NCBI GenBank assembly: GCA_027422505.1
Contig: JAPQWV010000333.1
Span: 62,001 to 126,000, forward strand
DNA: 64,000 nucleotides
Direction of reading: 5' to 3'
From: Craterostigma plantagineum
Lineage: Eukaryota; Streptophyta; Magnoliopsida; Lamiales; Linderniaceae
Numbering within the stretch: position 1 is the first letter of the stretch; each line of letters starts with the position of its first letter. Of this stretch, positions 20,574 through 35,215 are shown one piece after another. The notes beneath the pieces are model-generated. The model worked only from the letters and a program-made list of their open reading frames with translations. It was not told the DNA's origin and did not search any database. Both the position numbers and the translations under genes were made by a program.

Positions 20574-22041
20574 ATGGATGTTACAAGCTCAAACCATCTC
20601 GGCAAAGTCCCTGTGTTAGACGGTTCCAATTATGCCTATTGGAAGGTTCGTGTTCGACAGTGCATCAAGTCCATTGATGTGCGTGCGTGGGAAGCTGTTC
20701 TCAACGAATACACTCCACCCCGATCTCCTCCAGATGCTGATGGCGAAGTCGTTGACAAACCGATCGAGGAGTGGACCATTGCTGAAAAGAATGCGGCCGA
20801 GTATAATGACAAAGCTCTTAATGCCATTTTCTCTTCCGTAGATATATTTATGTTCAAAATCATTCAAAATTGTTCGACGGCAAAGAACGCTTGGGATCTT
20901 CTTCAGAGGTACTGCGAAGGCGATGCGAGTGTGAGGGAAACCAAGCTACGATACCTCCTCAATCAGTTCGAAAATCTCAGAATGAAGGAAGACGAGGATA
21001 TCACCACATACTTCGGGAAGATTTTGACGATTTCAAGCGAGTGTGCTAGCCTCGGAGATCCGATTGCTAATAAGGTACTAGTTTCTAAAGCTTTACGTAC
21101 GCTAACTGAAAAGTTTAATGTGAAGGTAGCGGCGTTCGAGGAAGCACACAACTTGGCCATTATGGAGTTCAACACGTTGATGAACATCATGAAGAATTAC
21201 GAGACCAATCTTGACGTTCAAAAGAGGGCATCACGCGGCAAAAGCATTGCTCTAGTCAGTCAGTCATCCAAGGTGCAAACTGATGAAATTGACTCTGACG
21301 ATGATGAGGATATGGCTATGCTCGTGAAGAAATTTGCAAAGTTCATTCAGAAGAAGAATGTTGAGCAGAATGTTGGCCCAACATTCAGGAAGGGCCAGAA
21401 TGCCAAGACAGAGTCTTCGTCTGCGCCTCCTTACTTCAAACGCAATACTGACGAAAAGAAGAAGATTGACTTGGATTCAGTGAGATGCCATGCATGCTCG
21501 GGCTGGGGTCATTATGCCAATGAATGCGCGAACACCTTCGCAAGCGTGGAAAATCACTTCGGGTCGACCTCTTCGATGATGAAGAGGAAGAACAGTGTGC
21601 AAAGGAGACTAAGCAATCATCAGTGACCATTCAATCCTTCTCAGACGACGAAGATCAACAGATTGGATTCACTGCGGTAACAGATGTTGATCTGGATGTT
21701 GAACCAACATCTGTCTCAGCATCTGAAAAACAGATTATTTTCGATTATGATGACTCAAACTGTTTTGATGGTTTTCTGAGTTCTGATGATGCAATCTAGA
21801 TATAGATGATTGTGCAGCCTTGAAGCTACTGTCCGAACAATATGAAATAGAGAAGGCAAAAAATGCGCAACTCAAAGCTGCCGTGAAAGTTCTGTCCGAG
21901 GAGAATGAAAAGAAAGAAAAGGTGATCGAAGGACTACTTGAAGGGATGAACAAAATGGAAGCTGTGCTAACACGGAAGGACAGAGAAATCGAACAGCTAC
22001 AGAAGCGAGTGGATAAGGCTGACGAGACGTTGCGAGAATGA
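20574..22041 (+). pseudogene. Copia GAG polyprotein (UBN2, zinc knuckle, coiled coil), copy 2, frameshifted
   Basis: ATG at 20574. The UBN2 gag core is open through the region around WDLLQRYCEGDASVRETKL, then the CCHC knuckle CHACSGWGHYANEC near 21487-21528. Right after it, one C is missing relative to copy 1 (near 21535), ending this frame at 21626; the acidic part continues in another frame (21524-21799), and a missing T near 21791 shifts again before the coiled coil (21820-22041). Gag would form the virus-like particle core. Copy 1 is intact at these two sites but broken near 5113. Confidence 0.85.
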
Positions 22042-22490
22042 ACAAGGGTAAATCAACCCTTGATGAGGTATTATCTCTCGGTATCTATGATAAGCAGGGT
22101 CTAGGATATTGTAATCAACCCCCTTGTGAAATCCCTAAACCCGTGTCGCATGTTCAGCCGAAGATAGTTTTTGTTAAAGAAAAATCACATGCTTCGAGTA
22201 ATGTTAGTGAAACTGCCATTGTTGCGAAAATTCCTAAGTATGCTGCCGTAAAGTCTAAGGATAGATCTTTTAAATGTCGTCACTGCATGGAGCCTGGCCA
22301 TATAAAGCCGTATTGCTGGAAATTGAAGGGGGAGATTTCTGCAAAGAAATCGATGTCGGCTGAAATGTCCTTCAACATTCCGCTCAACATTGAGAAATCA
22401 GTGTTGAAAAGTATGTCTGGAGATAATTCAGCTGGCTCACCTTTGAATTCTGGCAACCCAAATGCTGTTTTACCATCAAAGTTTGGGTAG
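22038..22490 (+). CDS. Second zinc-knuckle segment of copia gag-pol, copy 2
   Basis: Overlaps the end of the coiled-coil frame by an ATGA. It carries the CCHC knuckle CRHCMEPGHIKPYC after a basic linker, then stops 38 bases before the protease frame, which is in a different register. In complete relatives this region is normally continuous with gag-pol, so the breaks are probably decay. Confidence 0.6.
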   Translation: MNKGKSTLDEVLSLGIYDKQGLGYCNQPPCEIPKPVSHVQPKIVFVKEKSHASSNVSETAIVAKIPKYAAVKSKDRSFKCRHCMEPGHIKPYCWKLKGEISAKKSMSAEMSFNIPLNIEKSVLKSMSGDNSAGSPLNSGNPNAVLPSKFG

Positions 22491-22528
22491 AGAAGTCTGT
22501 TTATAAGTGCAATGTCGTATATACCTCT

Positions 22529-23827
22529 TTGCGAGCTAACGTGATAGGTTCTTGGTACTTCGATAGCGGGTGTTCACGACATATGACGGGTACCAAAGAA
22601 TACCTTAGTGAGTACATGCCTTTAAGGAGTGGATCTGTGACGTTCGGAGGGGGTGCTAAAGGGTGGATTCTCGGTCGGGGCAGATTGAACGTGCCCGACT
22701 TTCCAAAGCTGAGCAACGTTCTACACGTCGACGGACTTGTGGCTAATCTGATTAGCATAAGTCAGCTATGCGACGACGACCTTGAGGTAAGATTTAATAA
22801 GGGATGTTGTGAGGTTTTTAACAGCAATGGTGTTCGAGTTATGGCTGGAAAAAGATCGAGTGACAACTGCTATCTAGTCGGTGAAAAATCTGGTGTCGAG
22901 GACGTGTGCCAACTATCGAAAGACGAAGACGGTGTCATACCTCGGCATTACAAACTGGGGCACATTAACTACCGAACATGGGAACAGCTTATCAAACATG
23001 AGGTGATCAGAGGCATGCCGAAGCTTAAGGAGTTTGGTAAGGAGAAGTACGCTAAGAACACTGTGAAGAAATTTGGGAAAGATACTGCCAAGGTAATGAA
23101 AACACGAATGGGTTCAACTCAGAAGGTAAGTAAAGGTAATGTTGGACAGAATGTTGACCCCACATCGTATAGTTCCATGATAGGCAGCATATTATATCTT
23201 TCAGCGAGTAAACCCGACATTATGTATAGTGTATACTTATGTGCTAGATATCAGCCTGAGCCTAAGGTTTCTCATCTTAATGCCGTTAAGCGTATTCTTC
23301 GTCATGTGAGTAGATCGTGTAGCCTAGGATTGTGGTTCTCTAAAGATACTAATATGAGTCTTGTAGGCTATAGCGATGCTGATTGGGCAGGTGACGAGGA
23401 TGATCGCAAGAGCACAAGTGACGGTTGTTTCTTCTTAGGTAACAATTTAGTTGCATGGTATAGTAAGAAGCAAAATTGCGTGTCTTTATTTACTGCTGAG
23501 TCTAAAAATGTTGCGGCGGGTAGTTGGTGTACGCAATTAATATGGTTGAATAGCATGTTGTGTGACTATGGTTTAGAGTGCGAGTCAGTCCTCATGTATT
23601 GTGATAACCTTAGTGCCATCAACATATGTAAGAATCCTATCCAGCATTCACGCACGAAGCATATAGATATAAGGCATCATTTTCTGAGAGATATGGTAGA
23701 GAAAGAATTAGTGCGCATTGAGCATATAGACACGAAACATCAGTTAGCTGACATTTTCACGAAAGCATTGGATTTTGAAAGGTTTTCGGACCTGAAAAAG
23801 TCCATAGGTCTGCATCAGTCTGTCTGA
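22529..23827 (+). CDS. Deleted copia pol: protease, pre-integrase, RT tail and RNase H fused in frame
   Basis: About 432 codons with no internal stop; the initiator is unclear because it probably read through from gag. The protease active-site region is FDSGCSRHMTG (near residue 13-22). A GAG_pre-integrase block HYKLGHINYRTWEQL follows near residue 140. It runs directly into KYAKNTVKKFG and SMIGSILYLSASKPDIM, the C-terminal end of copia RT. RNase H follows with YSDADWAGD, ES in the TAESKN context, YCDNLSAI and HIDIRHHFLRD, ending at HQLADIFTKALDF. Integrase core and the RT catalytic palm are absent. The junction lies near 23030-23060. Confidence 0.9.
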   Translation: MRANVIGSWYFDSGCSRHMTGTKEYLSEYMPLRSGSVTFGGGAKGWILGRGRLNVPDFPKLSNVLHVDGLVANLISISQLCDDDLEVRFNKGCCEVFNSNGVRVMAGKRSSDNCYLVGEKSGVEDVCQLSKDEDGVIPRHYKLGHINYRTWEQLIKHEVIRGMPKLKEFGKEKYAKNTVKKFGKDTAKVMKTRMGSTQKVSKGNVGQNVDPTSYSSMIGSILYLSASKPDIMYSVYLCARYQPEPKVSHLNAVKRILRHVSRSCSLGLWFSKDTNMSLVGYSDADWAGDEDDRKSTSDGCFFLGNNLVAWYSKKQNCVSLFTAESKNVAAGSWCTQLIWLNSMLCDYGLECESVLMYCDNLSAINICKNPIQHSRTKHIDIRHHFLRDMVEKELVRIEHIDTKHQLADIFTKALDFERFSDLKKSIGLHQSV

Positions 23828-25386
23828 ATGTTGGTCCAACATTTGGATCAACATAGCAGAAGTCGAAGTTGATCGTTACTGCTTTGATATTTGATTTAAT
23901 GTTCTCTCTGTTATTCTGTGAAATGATTTGACTCACCTAGAACGTTCCCTGAAATGACCCTCTTCCTTAAAAAAAAAAACTCGTGATCCCTTTTCAAGAT
24001 ACAGGTTCAGGTAATAAGCTTCCCTAGGTGCACGGCATTCGCGGTGACGATGCACTCTTTGCGACAAAAATCCTAACCTTGATGATAGTCTATATTGAGG
24101 TAAGTAGGGCAGAAAATGAAAGGGAATTGAGTTTAGGGTGTTGAACAGAAAAGTCTCGAATTTCAGAGTAGAATGTTGAGTCTTATGTTGGGGCAACATA
24201 TGTGACTGTCAGTTTGATCATGCTATATTTTTTTGTGCTTTCGTTTATGTGGATTAGTTTTTAAGTCAGCATGTGTCAATTGTCTAGTTTAGATATCTAT
24301 CAGAATTGCATTAGAAATCTTCGAAGAACAGCTCGTTACGCTTGTCTCAAGTGCTCATCATCGACGCTCAAACGGTTAGTCTCGCTCGATCCTACTATGA
24401 TTCTTGACTTGGTATTTTTGGTTGAATCGTAATCTGAATTGCTCCTATATTTTCACATGACGATGCCTCCATATACTGTTTTTAGCTCCATGTTTACTTA
24501 GACAGGTTTGACCTAATTCGACCACATCCTCAAACTGTCTAAATGCTCTTCATACCAACGATTAGTTTACTTCACTCACTTACACCACAATTTATTCCTA
24601 TTCTGAGTGACCGTTTTATTTGTGTCATTGGATATTTTTTTAGGTTCGACTAAGCTCTCATCACTTTCGCATACCTATTTCATAGTTCGAACTTGCGCTG
24701 AAATTACTCTCTGTTCTTGATTGTGGTTGATATAATAGAGGGTTACTCTTTCTGCTCTCATCTTATTATTTTTGGATTTATCGTTGACTACTTTATGGCG
24801 AACTAACTTGTTTCTGAGTCTCAGAATGTTGGACCAGATGTTAGTTCCACATTTGCCTCGACATCTGCAAGTTGGCTAACAGAGAAGTTCTCTGAGTTTT
24901 TTTCTTTCTTCCCAAAAAGGGGGAGAATGTTGTGCAGATAAAAAGGGGGAGATTGGTGTCAGGGGAGCAGAATAAGGAGCCGAACAAACAGGGGGAGCTG
25001 ACCAAGAAGGAGAAGCAGCCGAGAAAGCATCAGAAGGAAACTCCATACTCCATTGAGAGTGAAGCTCTGATCCTTTCTATTTTTTTTGCATGCATAATTG
25101 ATTCTCTGATTTTTTGTTTTTACTATGTGCATGCTGATTTGCTTCTCCGGTATGTTTACATGTTTGCCTGCTTACTACCCGAATATATTTTGCAGATGTT
25201 TAACTTTAGACCTTGTTATGGCTATGTGCTATTTTCGTAGTACTTTGAATAGATCAATCGCTATTCATTTGCGTTTACTCTAACCATCTTTTAATATTTG
25301 TGGTTGAGTAGATTTTGCCTTCAGGGGGAGTTTTGGAACTTTTAATTTTGCACGGGTTTTGGGAAGAAAGATAAAAAGGGGGAGAT
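23828..25386 (+). other. Long 3' untranslated part of the Sirevirus-like element, multiple polypurine tracts
   Basis: Non-coding sequence between RNase H and the 3' LTR. It contains repeated AAAAAGGGGGAGA-type tracts near 24914 and 24941, GGGGGAG at 24991 and 25323, and the priming tract at 25373-25385. Multiple tracts are a published hallmark of Sireviruses. A 102-codon frame at 24932-25240 has hydrophobic stretches but no recognisable domain; I do not call it a gene, though an env-like relic cannot be excluded. Confidence 0.7.
25373..25385 (+). promoter_or_regulatory. Polypurine tract next to the 3' LTR
   Basis: AAAAAGGGGGAGA one base before the LTR TG; the position expected for plus-strand priming. 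Confidence 0.88.
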
Positions 25387-26270
25387 TGTTAATGTTGACT
25401 AGCTCAATGTTGACAATAATGTTGATCTCACATTCCAGTCGATATTGTTGGCTGAGAACTGGTCAACCTTCAGTTTTATCTTTCATGCCCAAAACCTATT
25501 TAAATTAATCACGGGATATTTTCTTAGTATTGTCCAGGTCTTGAATAAGGATAGGAAGGGTTCAAACCGTGTTGAAATCGCGTGGATAAGCTGGAGCGAA
25601 AATAGGAGTGCACTTACTAAAAATAGAAGATATGAGATCAACCAATAAGGAGAGAAGATCGAATCAAATATTTACTATATTTGGAGAGATCTTCTAGGAG
25701 ATATTTTAGAAGATATCCAAGGGATCTTTTACCAATTCAAGAGGGAGCCAAGGCTTATAAAAGAAGGATTTTCGAGCTGCCATAAGTACGCTTTTTGATG
25801 AGAAATTTGAGAGCTTTCATGGAGTGCTTTTGAGCGACATATTGAGCAAAAATCATGAGCGAAGCACATATCGAATTTGAGCGAGTTTTACTTGTCACGA
25901 GAGTGTCCTTTTAGCCTAGTATTCGGTTTGCAAAAGTCTTAGGACTTTGTAGGTTTTCAGAAGTCTTAGTACTTCGTAGTTTTCATGATCGTGTAGATTC
26001 GTAGCTTTTCTAGGCTTGTTTTTACTATCTTCGGATAGTTATTTTGCATCCATTGCTGTAGTGGAATTTCGCCTTGAGGAACGCAGCAAGTTCTTATACT
26101 TGCTGCACAAAATTTACATCTCGTGTTTATCAATTTTCGTCACTAAGTTCGTTAAATTTTCCGCTGTGCGTTCTGTGTTGGCATCAGTGCTGACTCAACA
26201 TTAGGTTCAACATATCAGTCACCAGTTTACTACTTAGTGTTTACATCCATATCGTACCGGGACCACTTCA
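25387..26270 (+). repeat. 3' LTR of the complete Sirevirus-like element
   Basis: 884 bp, TGTTAATG to ACTTCA, followed by the AGTTG target duplication. Confidence 0.93.
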
Positions 26271-26680
26271 AGTTGCCAAGAAGACTAGAGAAAGCTTAGA
26301 ACCCGGATTAACACGAAGGAAGATTCCAAGGAGACGCGTTAGAACTCGAGCATCTTGAGGGACGATTTTCTCATTGTTTTCCTTACATTCGTTTTACTAC
26401 TTGCATAATTTAGTACACTTATTAAGCATTTGAGTGTGTTAAGAAGACGCAGAACAATGATCGCCAACGAAAGCCAAAAGCTCAAACAACCATGCAATAG
26501 GAATTAGGAAGCGATGCTAGGGCGGTACTCTCAAAAGATGGAACAAAAGACTGCAAAAATCATGCAGTGATTTGAGATCGAGGAAGGCCAGAAAAGTGAG
26601 ATCGAATTGACTACACGCAACATGGACTGATCGAACTTATTCAAATCTTGCGATAGATCGTATAATTTTATCCTAAAACC
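26271..26680. other. Resumed old gypsy-like sequence, no gene
   Basis: Starts with the target duplication and continues gccaagaagactagag and ttgagggacgattttctc, phrases common at gypsy gag or LTR edges. No intact frame is present. Confidence 0.4.
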
Positions 26681-27365
26681 TAGGGATGGGCGTTCGGGTT
26701 CGGGTATTGGGTTTTACCCAAACGCGATCGGGTTCGGGTAGATCGGGTCGGGTAACTTGGGTTATTTGTCGGGTATCGAATTACCCGATACCCGATAATT
26801 ATTAATCAGGTCGGGTATCGGGTAGTAATTTGCTATCCGATCGGGTTATTCGGGTACCCGACAAATTATTTTGAAAAAAAATATATATTAGTTTTTATAC
26901 ATAAACATTAAAGAAATATAATTACATATCTTAATATCAATATCTAACGAGAGTGGTATTAAAATTTTAAATAATATGTCGATTTATTTCTTATTTTAAT
27001 TGCATAATAACAAGTTATATTTTATTATCAATGAATAAATCATTGTAAAAATTTAAAATATATTCTCAAAATTTTATAAATAGACATATAAAAACTATAG
27101 TTTATATTTATTGAAAATAAAGCATCCAAATATTTTAAGTGAAATTTAATATATGACATGGATATTTTGATATGTTTATTGCATTATCATATTTTTAGTC
27201 ATATTTTTCAATTCAAAATATGGTACCCGACGTCCCGAACCCGATGTATACCCGACCAGCGGGTATCCGTCGTAGATCGGGTCGGGTAGTGAAAATCTTA
27301 CGAATCCGAACTACCTGAACCCAAACTACCCGATACCCGACTACCCGACCCGACGCCCACCCCTA
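26681..27365. mobile_element. Non-autonomous hAT element 1 (685 bp)
   Basis: Begins TAGGGATGGGCG and ends CGCCCACCCCTA (imperfect terminal inverted repeats), with a perfect 8-bp target duplication CTAAAACC at 26673-26680 and 27366-27373. GGGT/ACCCGA-rich subterminal repeats occupy the outer 150 bases of each side, around an AT-rich core without coding capacity. The 8-bp duplication and the TIR type place it in the hAT superfamily. It lies 200 bases downstream of the PP2A stop codon. Confidence 0.88.
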
Positions 27366-27565
27366 CTAAAACCAATCGATAAAGGAGAACAACGGGTTTT
27401 CAGTTTTTCGTACAGAAATAAAAGCATTTATAACCCAACATGCAAATAGAAGGGAGAGATGCCTTCAAACTCCTCTTTCAGTAAGAACCGTAAAAGAGCA
27501 AACTCAGCAGCAGTTAGCTGTTCATATGTTTTCAGATAACATATGTTCCACAGAATGACTAATGT

Positions 27566-31292
<3,727 letters not shown>

Positions 31293-31616
31293 CTCAACGA
31301 TCTTTACTTCGGGCGATATCAAATCTGAAACAACGCCGCTTATGGGATTCAGAGCAGGGAAGCGGATGGAACGAGGAAAGCGTAGTGCCTTTGGGAAAGA
31401 AAACGAATTAACCGAGGATTAGCTTAGGATAGCTGCATCTCCTTTTCCCCGTCTTTAATTTCATCGTCTTCGATCAGACACGCGTTTCAGCACACATGCC
31501 ACATGTCATGCGTGGCGTCTTACATTTATCATTTATGTTAAACTTACGTCATATTTCTACAGAACTCCTTCGATTAGGCATGTGTATATTGTCCCAACAT
31601 TAATCAATTCTAGATA
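31293..31616. other. PP2A 5' leader and promoter region
   Basis: Lies upstream of the PP2A start on the minus strand. No unambiguous TATA box is seen. Its far end is set by the MULE at 31617, so the present promoter may be short or lie within MULE sequence. Confidence 0.4.
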
Positions 31617-34140
31617 GGGTCATGCTATTCACTTATTTATCCCTTTTTACACCCTAACACTCAAGTTTGTTGCATACTCATATGAATTCATCAATAATTT
31701 TTTTTTATTTTTTTATATGTAGAATTCAACTATATTAATTGCATAACTTATTCCAAAACATTATTCAATATTATTCGACAACATTAATTAACATATTTAT
31801 CCAACGATATAACAATACGGTATTTTAATTTACTTCTTGTTGTATACGTATTTATTAATAGCCACACATTTATATTAACTTTAAAATATTAAAATTTTAA
31901 AACTTTATCAATACAATTAATTAATTTAATTAATAATATTCGTGTAACATAAATATTACTTATTATGCAAAATTAAATAAGCGCATTAAAGATAACAATG
32001 AAGTAAATATTATCTTTTTAATCAATTCAATATAACATAATCACGAGCACAAACGCAATATTTTTTCATAATTATTAATAAGACTAACATAAGGAGTAAT
32101 CTATGATGCTGCACATTTGTCTCTGAAATAAACTCATTGTGGCATGATACTCAGCATAGGGTAACCTTCAGATAAGGAAACTTTGACGTAGTGATTATCA
32201 TTAACTTGGCCGACTGCAATATCAACATGAAGATACCATGGTGACTGAGCAGACCGAAGCGGTATGTACGTCATACTACCTTTATTGCTTATAACATGCA
32301 ATATCACATTATACTTCGAATCAATCAGACACCCATATTAGGCATAATCAACCAATGCTTATACGGTGCATGACTACCTGACTCGAAGAAAGTTTGCGAA
32401 TTGTAGACATTGAGCCATCCTTCAACACAAAACATGTTGATATATTTTACTTTATACATCTCCAGCTCTTCAATTAAGTTACGTCGAATGATAATCCATT
32501 CATCTTCCTGAAGAGGAAGACATATAGATATTGCTCGAAAACCACAGTTTCCATAAGATCTTACATCTTGCACTTCTCTGGTATAAGGTTGAAATATAGT
32601 TGAAAATTGATGAATATATGGATGGAAAGAATATTGTTGATTCGAAGAGAGATTGTACCTGGTTTTTTTAGAAATTGTGCATCATCTCGGTCACTGAATT
32701 TTGATATAAGTGAACAACTACGTCGAAGATGATCTCGGTATTGGCGCTGAACTTTTAGCTTTATGGGAGGGACACCGACGGGTAATATGAATTCTTGGTT
32801 CACGAAGCAATGTTGTAGATGGTGCAATTATCTCTCTTAACTTCCTCAAAATACTGAGTTTTCCAGTTCTTGACTGCTTTTCAATTTGCGCATTAATCAC
32901 CTGCAATTCAATATCACAACATAACTCGTCTTCTTCTAGAGATGTGCATGGTGAAAGGTCAAGTTTCCTCCAAATCTCGCCAACTAAATCTAATGGGATA
33001 GACTGACCTTTACTGAAATACATTATCTGCTCATGTGCACATGGCAGTCCATGACTTGTACGAAGCTGGCATCAACAATTTTCAGAAATAAATTCAGCTT
33101 CTTTAGATCGTTCAAATTCCTTAAATATTATTTCAAGTGCATGAATTGAAACAAAACCACGTAATTCTTCATAGTGATGCTCGTTGAATCTAAGCCGAAT
33201 GAGAATCTTGCTTTGTTCAATACTCGCTTTAATAGCCTTAACTTGAGACTCAATTACCTGCTGAATAAAATGTCTCCAAATCTGATTGTGAAGACTCCAA
33301 TACAGTTTTAACTTAGCTTGCTGGCTCTCTACTCTATATTTTGTGTGATTTCGAAGTAAAGAAATTTGTCGGTCCAAGCAGATAAAAGCATCTCCTTGTA
33401 AGGCGTCAACCAATGACTATTTAGATAATTAAGTACACTTGTAATTAAACAAGCTTATTTAAGTTCTTATCAATAATAATTTATAAATAATTTAACATAC
33501 AAAATATACTTTAAAGAATACCGGAAAATCGAGTAATGTTGCTTCAAGATGTGCCAAGTTGGACAAGTCCCCTGCATCTGTTTCAGATTCAACTAGTGTT
33601 GTCCATGCCTTATAGAAAGAATTATATGCTTTTACTTGATGTTATTGAAGGCATGCACTTCTTCATAATACTTCTATAAATGTGTCATATGCAGAGTAAC
33701 CCTTTAGCTTCCGGAAAAATGTTGTTGCATGCTTTTAGTAAAGCCAACTCCTTATCTGTGACAATAACACATGGAGAACGAACGCATCCATCCATCGTCG
33801 ATTTAAGACAATTTAACACCCATTTATAGTTGACCTCATTCTCTTTCTGCATTAGAACGAATGCTATGCAGAAGGTCATATTAGTGGATGTTACGCCAAT
33901 AATTTCAAGAAGAGGCATTTTGTATCTATTTGTTTTGTATGTTGCTTCCATCAAAGCACATGTGGAAATGCATGCCATATCTCCAACGATTTTGGATGGG
34001 CGAAAAATAAATCTTCCAAGTCATTGGTTAAGCTATTGGAACGACTTTAAGAATTCTTCATGCAAAAAAGACATAACAACCTGCATTTGAGTTTCACAAT
34101 CTTTTGCCATCTCCCGAAACTTTTGACAAGCATTATATAC

Positions 34141-35215
34141 TGATATGGGGCTATCCCAATCAAAAGAATTTATATGTGAGGCTCAGAAGATTTATATAGC
34201 CGGAGAATTAATTATTACAAAGGTAGGGCGTGAAAGGGATGTGTTTTGGGGCGTATTTGGGACGTAGGGACGTGTTTGTGATATGTTTGGGACGTATTGG
34301 GACGCGCTGGGACATAAAGGGACGTGTCGGGACGTGTTGGGACGTGTAGGGACATGTTGGGATGTCTGAGGACGTGTTGGGACGTGTTGGAAGGTAAATA
34401 AAGGGACACAAGGAATTACGTGGTTCGGATCTTTGCAGATCCTACGTCCACGGGCGCTCTGAAACCTCTTTCACTATACTTTGAAGATTTACACACTCAA
34501 ACTACTTATTCCTCACATTTCTCTCAAGGACACATAAGAAAATAGCTAATGGGACGTCAAAGATGTTGTGTTTAATGTAGAGAGAGAGTTTTCTAAGTGT
34601 TAGAATGAGAATGGTCTCGTGAAAATGGTGAAGTCCCCTTTATATAGGAGGCTCTTGGATATTGCCTGAAGGTACGTCCCTGGCTCCTGGATATTGCCCA
34701 GATTCCTACTGATATGACCTCCTGGGCACTGCGATGCTACAGAATGGCAGGCCGTCTGTCAGAGGTCACTCCTACAGCAGTTACAACTTCTGTGCTGTGA
34801 GGGATGTCAGGCGACTAGAGATGGGACTTGGCTCTGTGCTGTCAGGTATAACAGGTGGATAGGACAGGTTCTGTCAGAATAGCTTTTCAGTGTTGTCAGA
34901 CGTCCTTTCAGACTTCTGACCGTTTGGTGAAGCTTTCTCACGATGCTTCCTCGGGACGACAGGACCTGTTTAGCACAATAGGTCCCAAAATAGTTCCCTA
35001 GTATGGGCGTTAGGTTCATATAGTCTCTTGGAGGTCCCTAAAACCTTATGTCCTGTCGTTAGCTCCCTAAAGTGTCTGAGAGGTCCCTAAAAGTCTTATT
35101 TCATGTTTTTATCTCTATGTTTTCCAAAAACGCTAGTTTCGATTAAGTCTTTCTAATTATCAACTTAATCTAAATTATTTTCTTAATTTTGCCTGCCTAA
35201 TTTATGTCTGTATCA
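34141..35215 (+). mobile_element. Solo LTR inside the MULE (TSD TATAC)
   Basis: Starts TGATATGG and ends CTGTATCA (TGATA...TATCA termini), 1075 bp, flanked by TATAC at 34136-34140 and 35216-35220. It splits the transposase frame between the FAR1 and MULE parts. It contains acgtggttcgg and cctacgtccacggg near 34420-34455, phrases common in copia LTRs, and a TATA-like TTTATATAGGAG near 34640. No internal retroelement sequence is present, consistent with LTR-LTR recombination. Strand is inferred. Confidence 0.8.
34255..34395. repeat. Decamer array GGGACGTGTT in the solo LTR
   Basis: About a dozen imperfect 10-bp units (gggacgtgtt, gggacgtatt, gggacgcgct, gggacataaa, gggacgtgta). The minus-strand frames that cross it give a repeated RPNTS-like peptide and are not genes. 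Confidence 0.85.

Larger units (their letters stand above)
15749..23490. repeat. Segmental duplication, copy 2
   Basis: Second copy of the block at 1-7735, starting TGTTATAGACGG. Beyond 23490 this copy continues to the end of the copia element while copy 1 has diverged. Open frames are better kept here (ORF1 unit, protease-RNase H), but the gag frame is broken where copy 1 is intact, so each copy carries frameshifts the other lacks. Confidence 0.95.
19642..26270 (+). mobile_element. Sirevirus-like Ty1/copia element, complete but lacking integrase and most RT
   Basis: Two LTRs (19642-20520 and 25387-26270) lie in direct orientation, with a perfect 5-bp target duplication AGTTG at 19637-19641 and 26271-26275. 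A Met-tRNA primer site follows the 5' LTR and a polypurine tract precedes the 3' LTR. Sirevirus traits are a long gag with coiled coil, an LTR near 0.9 kb and several polypurine tracts (near 24914, 24941, 24991, 25323 and 25373). The pol region runs protease, pre-integrase, RT C-terminal tail, RNase H. It must be mobilised in trans, if at all. Confidence 0.93.

Noticed and set aside
24932..25240. Possible env-like ORF in the Sirevirus 3' region
   Set aside because: Hydrophobic but with no signal peptide, no conserved cysteines and it starts inside a polypurine-tract area; kept only as a remark.
34208..34411. Minus-strand frames with repeated RPNTS peptides
   Set aside because: They are produced by the decamer array in the solo LTR.
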